Below the pieces are notes generated by a model. It worked only from the letters and a program-made list of their open reading frames with translations. It was not told the origin of the DNA and did not search any database. A DNA stretch of 49,260 nt from JANLSE01 sp038214135 (GTDB lineage: Bacteria > Chloroflexota > Chloroflexia > Chloroflexales > Roseiflexaceae): the NCBI GenBank assembly GCA_038214135.1, contig JBBQSD010000036.1:1-49260 (forward strand), given 5' to 3'. Numbering within the stretch: position 1 is the stretch's first letter; each line of letters begins with the position of its first letter. Made by a program: the position numbers and the translations under genes. Below, one piece after another: positions 42,007 through 49,260 of the stretch.

Positions 42007-42025
42007 TGACATAATAGTGTATACG
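42007..42025 (+). promoter_or_regulatory. second extended -10 plus GTATAC operator before the dehydratase
   Basis: TG-A-CATAAT at 42007-42015 fits an extended -10 with one mismatch. GTATAC at 42019-42024 would cover its start point. It is the same hexamer as at 41714 and 41735, so one regulator could control both divergent genes. Confidence 0.5.
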
Positions 42026-42058
42026 GAAATAGATATGATCACACAAAAGGATTTATCA

Positions 42059-43783
42059 ATGAAGCTACGCAGCGCTGAATGGTTTCAGGGTCGTGATGAG
42101 ATCGGGCCGCAGTCTCGTTCGGTTCTCCGCACCCTTGGGTATTCACCCGAGTTTTTTATTGGAAAGCCGATCATTGGCATTGCGAACAGTTGGAGCGAAC
42201 TGAACAACTGCAATCTCGGGTTGCGTACAATTGCGGAGGCGGTCAAACGCGGTGTGATTGCTGCTGGTGGTGTGCCGCTTGAGTTCAACACGATTTCACT
42301 TGGCGAAGAGCTGATGAAGCCGACAGCCATGCTGTATCGCAACATGCTGGCAATGGAATTGGAGGAGATGCTGCGGGCCAACCCAATCGATGGTGTGGTG
42401 CTGTTGTGTGGCTGCGACAAGACGACGCCTGGGCAGTTGATGGGTGCTGCAAGCGCGAATCTCCCGGCCATTCAGGTGTGTGCTGGGCCAAAAACGCCAG
42501 GCCGCTGGCGCGGTACCGAGATCGGCAGTGGCACTGCGCTATGGAAATATCATGATCAATACCGAACCGGCGAGTTGAGTGAGGCCGAATGGCAGGCACT
42601 CGAAGCCTGCTACTCGTGCAGTGTTGGCACATGCAATACCATGGGCACGGCATCAACCATGACATCGCTTTCCGAGGCATTGGGCATGATGTTGCCTGGC
42701 ACCGCAACGATTCCGGCCAATGATACCAGGCGCTTGGAGGCGGCAGAACAGAGTGGACGGCGAGCGGTGGAAATGGTTCGTGAGGGATTGCTGCCATCCG
42801 CGATCATGACACGGCATGCCTTCGAGAATGCGCTGCGGGTCTATACTGCACTCGGTGGTTCGACAAATGCGGTGATTCATTTGCTGGCAATTGCTGGCCG
42901 CCTGCGTGTTCCGCTCACACTCGATGATTTCGACAGAATCGCCCGTGAGACGCCGGTATTACTTGATTTGCAGCCAACCGGTGCTCGATTGATGGGTGAT
43001 TTTGATGCGGCTGGCGGATTACCACAGCTCATGGCCGAATTGCGTGATCTGCTGCATCTAGAAAGCCGCACGGTCAGTGGGCGGCCAATTGGCGATCATC
43101 TGCCTGAGCCTGGCCAGGCCATGCAATCGGTTGTGCGTTCGCGGGCAACACCATTGCAAGCAATTGGTGGCCTGGCGATTGTGCGCGGGAATCTGGCACC
43201 TGATGGCGCTGTTGTGCGGACGACAACGGCTTCGCCAAGTCTCTTGCAGCACCGTGGGCCAGCATTGGTGTTCGATAGTTATGCCGAGATGCTGGAGCGC
43301 ATCGATTCAGCGGATCTGCCAGTAACGCCCGATTCCGTGTTGGTGCTGCGTAATGTTGGCGCTGTTGGCGCACCAGGCATGCCGGAATGGGGTGCGATTC
43401 CGGTGCCCAAAAAATTATTGCTCCAGGGTGTCCGCGATATTGTCCGGCTGAGCGATGCGCGTATGAGTGGTACTAGTTCGGGAACAGTGGTGCTGCATAT
43501 TACACCAGAATCGGCGATTGGTGGCCCATTGGCGCTTGTGCAGGATGGCGATCCAATCGAACTCGATCTCCTGAATCGCCGCTTGACGCTGGCCGTGCCA
43601 ACCCAGGAACTAGAGCGCCGCCGTGCCACCTGGCAGGCGCCAGCACGCAAGCATACCCGTGGCTACCTGCGGTTGTACGAAGAACATGTGCTGCAGCCTG
43701 ATCAGGGCTGTGATTTCGATTTTCTGCGCCCGCAGAACGATGCCGATCTTGTGTTCGTACCGCCGGTGGTCGGGCGATCATAG
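42059..43783 (+). CDS. IlvD/Edd-family dehydratase, pentonate type
   Basis: A 574-residue Fe-S dehydratase. Three cysteine ligands are visible: C51 (ELNNCNLGL), C119 (LLCGCDKTTPG) and C192 (SVGTCNTMGTA). Their spacing equals that of the [2Fe-2S] L-arabinonate dehydratase of Rhizobium, with a constant offset of eight. PGRWRGTEIGSGTALWK (147-163) is typical of the sugar-acid branch (L-arabinonate, D-xylonate, galactonate) rather than of dihydroxyacid dehydratase. The conserved Ser lies in ARMSGTS near 470. The reaction would be aldonate to 2-keto-3-deoxyaldonate plus water. The frame is open from GTG 42017, but AAAAGGA seven bases before ATG 42059 and the family N-terminus fix the start. It is divergent from gntR 2 with operator-like sites between them. 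Confidence 0.88.
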   Translation: MKLRSAEWFQGRDEIGPQSRSVLRTLGYSPEFFIGKPIIGIANSWSELNNCNLGLRTIAEAVKRGVIAAGGVPLEFNTISLGEELMKPTAMLYRNMLAMELEEMLRANPIDGVVLLCGCDKTTPGQLMGAASANLPAIQVCAGPKTPGRWRGTEIGSGTALWKYHDQYRTGELSEAEWQALEACYSCSVGTCNTMGTASTMTSLSEALGMMLPGTATIPANDTRRLEAAEQSGRRAVEMVREGLLPSAIMTRHAFENALRVYTALGGSTNAVIHLLAIAGRLRVPLTLDDFDRIARETPVLLDLQPTGARLMGDFDAAGGLPQLMAELRDLLHLESRTVSGRPIGDHLPEPGQAMQSVVRSRATPLQAIGGLAIVRGNLAPDGAVVRTTTASPSLLQHRGPALVFDSYAEMLERIDSADLPVTPDSVLVLRNVGAVGAPGMPEWGAIPVPKKLLLQGVRDIVRLSDARMSGTSSGTVVLHITPESAIGGPLALVQDGDPIELDLLNRRLTLAVPTQELERRRATWQAPARKHTRGYLRLYEEHVLQPDQGCDFDFLRPQNDADLVFVPPVVGRS

Positions 43784-43867
43784 GATTGCGGGTATGGCGT
43801 AACGGCTTGCATTCGATGTCCATCCCGGTCGTTGCGTCGGGGCGAATAGATGTGGCGTATGTTTTCG

Positions 43868-44184
43868 GCATGCCATGTTGCAACGACCAATCATGGCCGT
43901 AGGGGCGGTTCGTGAACCGCCCACCAGAACCGGCAATGGCGCACATGGAGGGCGGTTCGTGAACCGCCCACCAGAACCGGCAATGGCGCACATGGTGGGG
44001 ACATGGCATGCAGAACGTTCCGTCACACCCAAGGCGAACGGGTGTGACGGATTCTTCTGCATTGCCATGTTGCAACGACCAATCATGGCCGGAGGGGCGG
44101 TTCGTGAACCGCCCTCCATGACCGGCAATGGCGCACATGGTGGGGGCATGGCATGCAGAACGTTCCGTCACACCCAAGGCGAAC
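43868..44184. repeat. nested direct repeats with three GGGCGGTTCGTGAACCGCCC palindromes
   Basis: A unit starting TGCCATGTTGCAACGACCAA occurs at about 43869 and again at about 44062. A sub-unit from the palindrome through CCGGCAATGGCGCACATGG occurs three times (43903, 43950 and 44095). GGCATGCAGAACGTTCCGTC with its following CACACCCAAGGCGAAC occurs at about 44005 and 44150. The open frames crossing this region are artefacts of the repeats. The 43784-44284 gap holds no other gene. Confidence 0.92.
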
Positions 44185-44189
44185 CTCTC

Positions 44190-44219
44190 TTGACGGTTGG
44201 TCAATCGGGCCGCTATACT
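44190..44219 (+). promoter_or_regulatory. sigma-70 promoter of the beta-CASP gene
   Basis: TTGACG at 44190-44195 and TATACT at 44214-44219 with an 18-base spacer, 66 bases before the start codon. A short heptamer run (about 44240-44267) lies in the leader. Confidence 0.6.
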
Positions 44220-44284
44220 CACAGGTATTATGGTGATTGCTTCTGACTTCTGACTCCTGACTTCTGTTGTAGGTAGGCCAACGC

Positions 44285-46891
44285 ATGCAGATTCAGTTTC
44301 TTGGCGGTGCCAGTGGAGTTGGCGCAAGCTGCATTCTGGCCGAGATCGGCGAGCGGCGTATCCTGATCGATGCTGGTGTGCGGATGGGCGGAAGCGACCG
44401 CCTGCCCGACATGACGGCGCTTTCTGGCCAAGGGCTTGACGCTATTCTTGTGACTCACGCCCACGCCGATCATATTGGGGCACTGCCGATTATCGCTAGT
44501 GTTTTTCCGGCCACGCCGATCTATGCCACCAGTGCAACCATCCGCCTGATGGAAGTAATGCTGGCCGATGCCCTGCGTGTGATGGAACGGCGGGCTGCAA
44601 ACGAGCTTGAACTGCCATTGTTCGATGCCGCCCAGGTTGCCGCAGTGTTGAGCCGATTACGACCGATTCACCTTGGCGCGAACCAATTGCTGGAACTGCT
44701 CAATCTGGTTGTGACAGCCAGCCATGCTGGCCATATTGCTGGTGCGGTGAGCTATGGAATCGCGGCTGCCGATGGTCGGCTGGTGATCTCTGGCGATGTC
44801 AGCGTTACTCCACAACGCACTATTCTTGGTGCAACAACGCTTGCGCTCACGCACCCGGATGTGCTGGTGTTGGAAAGTACCTATGGTGCCCGGTTGCATG
44901 CCAGCCGCACCCAGGAAGAGGCCCGCCTGGCTCAATCGGTTGCAGAGGCCGTAACGCATGGCCATGTGCTGATTCCCGCATTTGCACTCGGGCGCGCACA
45001 GGAGGTCATCCTGATCCTGCGTGATGCCCAACGGCGTGGCAGTATCCCGGAATTCCCGATTGTGGTCGATGGCCTGGTGCGTGCAGTCTGTGCTGCCTAT
45101 GTTGGGATTCGTGAAGCGCTCGCTCCACGCCTCCAACGAACAATTGATCGTGGCTACCCGATTTTTTTCGGGCGTGGAGTGCGCGATATAACGACACAAC
45201 TCGAACGTGAGCGCGTTCTGGCCGGGCCACCGGCCTGTATCATCACCTCCAGTGGCATGCTCACCGGTGGGCCAAGCCTGTGGTATGCCGAACGGCTGGT
45301 TGGCAACTCCGATGCAGCTATCTTTCTGACAGGCTACCAGGATGAGGAAGCACCTGGGCGGCGCTTGCTCGATGCGATTGGCCGGGCTGATGTAAGCATC
45401 CCACTTGGCACGCAATCACTGGCTGTGCGCTGCCGAATTGATCGCTATAACCTGAGTGCCCACGCCGATGGGCTTGAGCTAACGGCACTGGTGCGGCAGG
45501 CAAAACCCAAGCTGGTGGCGCTGGTGCATGGTGATCCAGAGGCCCGCGCTGCGCTGGCAGCCCAATTACGCAGTATCAGCGGTGTCGAAGTTGCGCTGCC
45601 CAACGATGGCGATCTGATTACTTTCACACCCGCTACCTCGCGGCCTGTTGCTCCGCGCAGCGCCCAGGTGCCGCCCATTCCAGCGGCGATTGGTAACGGC
45701 CAAGCATTAACGGTTGCAACGCTTCCACAACTCCGTGCAGCTATTCCGCTTGCTAGTAATGGCCCGACAATTGTAAGTACGCACGACCTAGGAAGGCTTT
45801 GGTATGGCCCGAACGTTGATCCACAACAGATCGCAGAGCTGCAACAGGTTCTTGGCCTTGCTGGCACGACGATTGGCCTGAGTGTGCTTGATGGGGTTGC
45901 GGATCTGTGGAAGCTAAAGGTGGACCAGCTTGTATCGACACCCTCGCCTGAGAGTGCTGGGCCAGCGGCGCTGATCAGCACCAGCGGTGGCGTCAATGCG
46001 CAGCGGATTCAGGAGATCATCAGTTCGACATTTGGCGATGCCGCTGATCTCTATCGGCGCAGCATTGATCCGGTGAGTGGCGCAGTTACGCTCAGTTTTC
46101 ACTTCCCCGATGTTGCTCTGATGCGCTATGATCGCCAACTTGTAGCCCTGCACGAACAATTGCCCGGCCTCACGATCAGCGTTCGCCCGGATGCACACCA
46201 GGGCAAACTCAGCGAAGTAGCCCGTGCCTTGATTCCAAGTGGGTGGGCACTGGAGAGCACACCATCGATTCGCATCCAGCAACGAACCATCGAACTGCGC
46301 CTGCGTGGCAGTGGGCCACTCGATCAGCAGGCGCTCATCGCTGAATTTTATGCACAGACAGGCTGGCGATTGGTGATTAGCGCCCCTGGTGCAGATCAAC
46401 AGGCACCAACGGAACCAACGTTTCTTCCAGCACAGGCAGCCCGCATCGCTATTCCAAATGAGGTGCTGATCGTTGCGGCACCACCCGAATGGCGCATGCC
46501 GATTGAGCAGAACCAGGCATTGCAGCTTGTGCGCCAGGCATTCACTGCCAATGAGTTAGTGCGCGTTGCTGTGTTGAATAGTTCGTTGCTGGCACTGCAC
46601 TGCACCTTCCCATTGGTTGCCGCACGCCAGTATGCGGCAACGCTGACCTACCTGGCCGAGGAGACTGGCTGGCATGTGGTGATCCTTGATCGACCAAACG
46701 AGAGCAATCTGATTGAAGTGATACAGGAAGTATTGCAGGCCGCCGAAACGGCACGCGTTGGGTCCTATCGCTTCGATTGGCCGAATCATATGCTCACAGT
46801 ACGGATTGATCGGGCACCAACGCTGCCTGTCGCAGATCTAGCGGCGGCCTTTCAGGAGCGCACCGGCTGGCAGTTACAGCTGATCAGCTAA
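44285..46891 (+). CDS. MBL-fold beta-CASP ribonuclease with duplicated C-terminal extension
   Basis: An 868-residue protein. Residues 1-455 form a metallo-beta-lactamase plus beta-CASP nuclease of the CPSF-73-like branch. The metal motif is HAHADH (58-63), ISGDVS and the LESTYG motif are present, and NLSAHADGLEL and LVHGDPEA are the later metal-site motifs. Such enzymes process or degrade RNA by endo- or 5' exonucleolytic cleavage. Bacterial relatives usually end at about 430-470 residues. Here about 400 more residues follow a Pro-rich linker. They contain four beta-strand/helix units, near residues 600, 668, 768 and 835, three of which end in TGW followed by hydrophobic residues (TGWRLVI, TGWHVVI, TGWQLQLI). 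The spacing 68-100-67 suggests a tandem duplication of a two-unit domain, possibly RNA-binding. The ribosome-binding site is weak. Confidence 0.88.
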   Translation: MQIQFLGGASGVGASCILAEIGERRILIDAGVRMGGSDRLPDMTALSGQGLDAILVTHAHADHIGALPIIASVFPATPIYATSATIRLMEVMLADALRVMERRAANELELPLFDAAQVAAVLSRLRPIHLGANQLLELLNLVVTASHAGHIAGAVSYGIAAADGRLVISGDVSVTPQRTILGATTLALTHPDVLVLESTYGARLHASRTQEEARLAQSVAEAVTHGHVLIPAFALGRAQEVILILRDAQRRGSIPEFPIVVDGLVRAVCAAYVGIREALAPRLQRTIDRGYPIFFGRGVRDITTQLERERVLAGPPACIITSSGMLTGGPSLWYAERLVGNSDAAIFLTGYQDEEAPGRRLLDAIGRADVSIPLGTQSLAVRCRIDRYNLSAHADGLELTALVRQAKPKLVALVHGDPEARAALAAQLRSISGVEVALPNDGDLITFTPATSRPVAPRSAQVPPIPAAIGNGQALTVATLPQLRAAIPLASNGPTIVSTHDLGRLWYGPNVDPQQIAELQQVLGLAGTTIGLSVLDGVADLWKLKVDQLVSTPSPESAGPAALISTSGGVNAQRIQEIISSTFGDAADLYRRSIDPVSGAVTLSFHFPDVALMRYDRQLVALHEQLPGLTISVRPDAHQGKLSEVARALIPSGWALESTPSIRIQQRTIELRLRGSGPLDQQALIAEFYAQTGWRLVISAPGADQQAPTEPTFLPAQAARIAIPNEVLIVAAPPEWRMPIEQNQALQLVRQAFTANELVRVAVLNSSLLALHCTFPLVAARQYAATLTYLAEETGWHVVILDRPNESNLIEVIQEVLQAAETARVGSYRFDWPNHMLTVRIDRAPTLPVADLAAAFQERTGWQLQLIS

Positions 46892-46964
46892 AGCAATACA
46901 AGCGCAACATCTCATCTTTATACGGCAGGCTGCGCCACAGGTTCAGAAAAAGGCAATTCATGTA

Positions 46965-47270
46965 CTATGCGGCTGTGAGCACGTAAACGAAAATGCTGAT
47001 CACAATCTGTACAACCGATTCTTTCCAATCTGCACACGGGATCGCTGTCGCCGTGGGTGGTTCAGCAGTGGGCGTGAGCATGGCAACCGCAGTTGCTGTC
47101 GCAGTCGAAACAGGGGTATTTGTCGGAGGTGCTCCTTGATTGTTGCCGCATGCTCCCAGCAGAGCTGCCGACAGAACCAGCGCACTCAATTGGCGCGCAC
47201 GACGCTGGACAAGCGCACGATCCGGTGTAAAGAAGCGAACATAACCATTTGGGCGAGTGGGCATCTTCAT
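46965..47270 (-). CDS. small lipoprotein with Thr/Pro-rich stalk
   Basis: A 101-residue protein with a basic N-terminus, a signal helix and a lipobox ending in LLGAC (about 37-41). A 35-residue low-complexity Thr/Pro/Ala segment follows, then a final hydrophobic stretch (VVQIVISIFVYVL). GGAGGAG lies nine bases before ATG 47270, which supports translation. The lipid anchor would put it on the outer face of the membrane. The hydrophobic C-terminus is unusual for a lipoprotein and may be a membrane helix or a truncation of a longer domain. No family recognised. Confidence 0.65.
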   Translation of the reverse strand: MKMPTRPNGYVRFFTPDRALVQRRARQLSALVLSAALLGACGNNQGAPPTNTPVSTATATAVAMLTPTAEPPTATAIPCADWKESVVQIVISIFVYVLTAA

Positions 47271-47303
47271 GGAATTGTCTCCTCCATCACTTGCTTCGGC
47301 CTC

Positions 47304-47333
47304 CAGCAGTACAATTTCGGTAATGTACTGCTG
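47304..47333. other. 10-bp-arm hairpin upstream of the lipoprotein gene
   Basis: CAGCAGTACA and its exact complement TGTACTGCTG are separated by ten bases, 34 bases before the lipoprotein start. It could be an operator or the end of the epimerase transcript; no T-run is present. Confidence 0.4.
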
Positions 47334-47374
47334 ATCGAGGTAGCATAGGTCAGTCGGTTGCTTTCTTTAGACCA

Positions 47375-47392
47375 TAAAAATGCGGATTTTTA
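47375..47392 (-). terminator. AT-rich hairpin after the epimerase gene
   Basis: TAAAAAT/ATTTTTA arms with a four-base GCGG loop, 24 bases past the epimerase stop on the minus strand. It is a weak hairpin whose A/T runs could act as a simple bidirectional terminator. Confidence 0.35.
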
Positions 47393-47415
47393 CGCAACGT
47401 CCTTTCTATGTTGTG

Positions 47416-48456
47416 CTAGCTACTCTGATTCGGCGACAGGCGCATTGCGCTCCCTACCAGCTGCGGCCTGTTACGAACGAACCAGTCCAGTTCGTCTCGC
47501 AGCGTCTCCTTAAATGGCCGAAAGGTTGCCCCGAGTTCGCGGATGGCCCTGGCCGATGATGTACACCGTGGCTCGCGCAGCGTCTTGATTCCTTCGACGG
47601 GCATCATTGAGGGTTGGCCAGTTATTCGGCTGATCGCATCAGAGATATGAGCAACAGTAAGCACCATTCCATATGGTACGCTCAGGCGCGGTACCGCAAC
47701 GCCACTCAACTCAGCGAGCATGGCAAAGATCTCTGGAAAGCTGATTGCAGTATCACCGCCAACGATGTAGCGCTCGCCGCTGCGCCCGTGATGTGCTGCG
47801 GCAATCATTGTTTTTGCGACATCGCGGGCATCGACAGGGCTACCATAGCCGGAGAAGCTGATCGGAAACCGACGATTCAGAAAGTCCAGTATCAGTTGCC
47901 CACTACTTGTTGGTGCCCGGTCGCCTGGCCCAAACATCCACCCTGGTTGAATGAAGATCACCGGTAGCGTGCTATTTGTCAGGAAGGCATCCACCGCCTG
48001 TTCGGCCAGCAACTTGCTGCGAAAGTACAGGTTCTCGTGAACCAACGCATCCGGCGGAGTCGCCTCATCGGCGGGTTTGCCATCGGCGCGTTTCCCGAGG
48101 ACGCCGCCCGAACTGGTGTAGACAACACGATCAATACCCTGAACCTCGGCGGCTTGTAAGAGTTCCATCGTTCCATCAATATTGATCGCCTTGAGCTTGG
48201 CCCAGTGATCACCTGGTTGAAAGTATTCACGGAAGTAGGCGGCGGCATGGAACAGAATATCATGGCCTGCAAGAGCCGGGGCAAAGCCACGAACATGCTC
48301 CAGATCGCCCTCAACCAGAGTGATGCCATCCATCATCAGATAATCGGCCTTGGCGCGGGAACGCACCAGCGCAGTGACGGTATAGCCATCGCGTAGTAGC
48401 GCCTCGACCAAATTGCTGCCAAGCAGCCCTGTTGCACCAGTGACAAACGCACGCAT
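47416..48456 (-). CDS. NAD-dependent epimerase/dehydratase family protein (extended SDR)
   Basis: A 346-residue extended SDR close to dihydroflavonol-4-reductase/HpnA-like proteins. The NAD motif is VTGATGLLGSN (4-14). Also present are EGDLEHV (with the Asp after strand 3), VVYTSSGGVLG (catalytic Ser region) and YFRSK (the YxxxK pair). It reduces a carbonyl or epimerises a sugar; the substrate is not predictable. The frame is open to 48483, but GAGGAG seven bases before ATG 48456 fixes the start. It is divergent from the TetR gene and has a TetR-type palindrome inside its promoter, so it is most likely that regulator's target. Confidence 0.88.
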   Translation of the reverse strand: MRAFVTGATGLLGSNLVEALLRDGYTVTALVRSRAKADYLMMDGITLVEGDLEHVRGFAPALAGHDILFHAAAYFREYFQPGDHWAKLKAINIDGTMELLQAAEVQGIDRVVYTSSGGVLGKRADGKPADEATPPDALVHENLYFRSKLLAEQAVDAFLTNSTLPVIFIQPGWMFGPGDRAPTSSGQLILDFLNRRFPISFSGYGSPVDARDVAKTMIAAAHHGRSGERYIVGGDTAISFPEIFAMLAELSGVAVPRLSVPYGMVLTVAHISDAISRITGQPSMMPVEGIKTLREPRCTSSARAIRELGATFRPFKETLRDELDWFVRNRPQLVGSAMRLSPNQSS

Positions 48457-48513
48457 GGGTTTTCTCCTCTTGCGGCACTGCACGCCGCATGGTATCCTAT
48501 TGTCGGAAATATA

Positions 48514-48556
48514 AGTGAATGCTCACATATTTAATAATATGAGCTATTGCTCACAT
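48514..48556. promoter_or_regulatory. two TetR-type operator palindromes
   Basis: TGAGCTATTGCTCA at 48540-48553 (five-base arms) and GTGAATGCTCAC at 48515-48526 (four-base arms) share GCTCACAT and are 27 bases apart. The first fills the space between the -35 and -10 boxes of the epimerase promoter; the second lies at its start point. Confidence 0.7.
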
Positions 48557-48562
48557 TGTCAA
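48534..48562 (-). promoter_or_regulatory. sigma-70 promoter of the epimerase gene
   Basis: On the minus strand a perfect TTGACA (complement of 48557-48562) and TATTAT (complement of 48534-48539) are separated by 17 bases. Confidence 0.8.
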
Positions 48563-48575
48563 GGGTATTATTATT

Positions 48576-49220
48576 GTGGATGATGAGAGTTCGATGATGC
48601 GGCGCAGCCCGCGCCAGGCACGCGGCCATCAGCGTGTCGCCCAGTTGCTGGATACCGCCGAGGCATTGTTCGGTGAGGTTGGTTTTGAGGCAGCAACAAC
48701 CAACCAGATCGCGGCTCGGGCGAATGTGTCGATTGGATCGCTGTATCAGTTCTTCCCCAACAAAGCGGCGCTTGTCAGTGCTGTGGCAGCGCGCTACCAG
48801 GAGGCTGCTGGGGCGGCCATCGATACAGCATTGGGTTCCGCTGCTGCTGCGCTGCCTCCCGCAGAGCTAGCTGCGCGGCTGCTGGATGCGATGGTGGCCT
48901 ATGGGATGGCACACATGGGCTTCACACGCATGGTGCTTCAGGCGGGAGCGAGCCACCATCTTGCCGGAGTGGCCAGCGCGCTCATGGATATGGCAGCGGC
49001 ACGGCTTGAGGCAGTTCTGGCTGCTCGGCATCCTGCGCTCACCGCAGATGAACGGCCAATGGCGGCGCGGGTAGCGATGACAGCCGTGATGGCGCTGCTT
49101 GCACTCGCCACCTCGGAAAAGCCCCGAGGCAGCGTATATGTTGATGCAATCATTGCCGAGGCTCGCCAACTCCTCTGTGCCTACCTTGCCGTGATCGATG
49201 CACGAGCAGCCTCAGCCTAA
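48576..49220 (+). CDS. TetR-family transcriptional regulator
   Basis: A 214-residue one-component repressor. The N-terminal HTH lies at about 15-62: RVAQLLDTAEALFGEVGFEA, then TTNQIAARANVSIGSLYQFF and PNKAALVSAV. The C-terminal ligand domain is Ala/Leu-rich and helical. The first start is GTG 48576; an ATG at 48594 (MMRRSPRQARG) is an equally good choice, and neither has a strong ribosome-binding site. It is divergent from the epimerase gene, and two palindromes in the 120-base space between them should be its operators, giving control of the epimerase and of itself. The last 40 bases of the window after it hold nothing recognisable. Confidence 0.9.
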   Translation: MDDESSMMRRSPRQARGHQRVAQLLDTAEALFGEVGFEAATTNQIAARANVSIGSLYQFFPNKAALVSAVAARYQEAAGAAIDTALGSAAAALPPAELAARLLDAMVAYGMAHMGFTRMVLQAGASHHLAGVASALMDMAAARLEAVLAARHPALTADERPMAARVAMTAVMALLALATSEKPRGSVYVDAIIAEARQLLCAYLAVIDARAASA

Positions 49221-49260
49221 AGTCGTATTGCCAACAGTTGGTGCCCAGCTATACTAGGTA

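Noticed and set aside
42059..43783. ilvD dihydroxyacid dehydratase of valine/isoleucine synthesis
   Set aside because: The GRWRGxxIGSGTxxWK stretch and cysteine spacing fit the sugar-acid branch; neighbours are GntR and sugar genes, not ilv genes.
43500..44327. Long minus-strand ORF (275 residues) and several plus-strand ORFs in 43875-44246
   Set aside because: They consist of translated direct repeats and palindromes, plus the antisense of the dehydratase; sequences such as repeated CAIAGSGGRFTNRP reflect DNA repeats.

Overview
The window is a 49 kb piece of a bacterial chromosome, most likely from the Chloroflexota (class Chloroflexia). This is inferred from gene style, not from a marker gene: paired ABC exporters, Tat-lipoprotein sugar-binding proteins, a CPSF-like beta-CASP nuclease, and intergenic spaces crowded with heptamer tandem repeats and small palindromes. 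No rRNA or ribosomal protein gene is present to fix the taxonomy. Most genes look moderately GC-rich; the first 1.67 kb is visibly much richer in GC than everything after it.

Layout. (1) 1-1671: 3' end of a probably secreted BNR/Asp-box protein, then a 13-copy heptamer array. (2) 2021-9753, plus strand: an orphan EcfT permease, two alpha/beta hydrolases, a GlcE-like FAD subunit and a heterodimeric ABC exporter. (3) 10303-11802: a DinB-fold protein, a small extremely acidic protein, and a tRNA-Leu(CAA)/tRNA-Pro(CGG) operon on the minus strand with a near-perfect promoter. (4) 12453-19073: a defence-type island with an MmeI-family type IIL restriction-modification enzyme, an Mrr endonuclease, a modular coiled-coil/TPR protein with a 4-base frameshift, and a MazF-type toxin-antitoxin pair flanked by two direct repeats that each encode a tiny helical protein. 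(5) 19269-21155: a GH127 beta-L-arabinofuranosidase. (6) 21213-25294, minus: a DUF2721 membrane protein and a second heterodimeric ABC exporter. (7) 25642-38575, minus: a long carbohydrate cluster (Gfo/Idh oxidoreductase, SDR, GH4, FAD oxidase, Tat-lipoprotein binding protein, second FAD oxidase, two permeases, clan GH-A hydrolase, class-III aminotransferase). (8) 38749-43783: two FCD-type GntR regulators, a second class-III aminotransferase and a pentonate-type IlvD/Edd dehydratase. (9) 44285-46891: a beta-CASP nuclease with a long internally duplicated C-terminal extension. (10) 46965-49220: a small lipoprotein, and an NAD-dependent epimerase divergent from a TetR regulator, with a palindrome lying exactly between the -35 and -10 boxes.

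How the genes may work together. The catabolic block could import a glycoside, hydrolyse it in the cytoplasm (GH4, clan GH-A, GH127), oxidise the sugar (SDR, Gfo/Idh, two DAO-family flavoenzymes), dehydrate a sugar acid (IlvD/Edd) and move an amino group (two GSA-type aminotransferases). Control would come from the two GntR proteins through the palindromes near 38642-38674 and the GTATAC sites near 41714, 41735 and 42019. The combination of flavo-oxidases and aminotransferases with glycosidases does not match a textbook pathway and may be a new route for a nitrogen-bearing glycoside. The other candidate for an undescribed system is the MmeI/Mrr/coiled-coil-TPR module.
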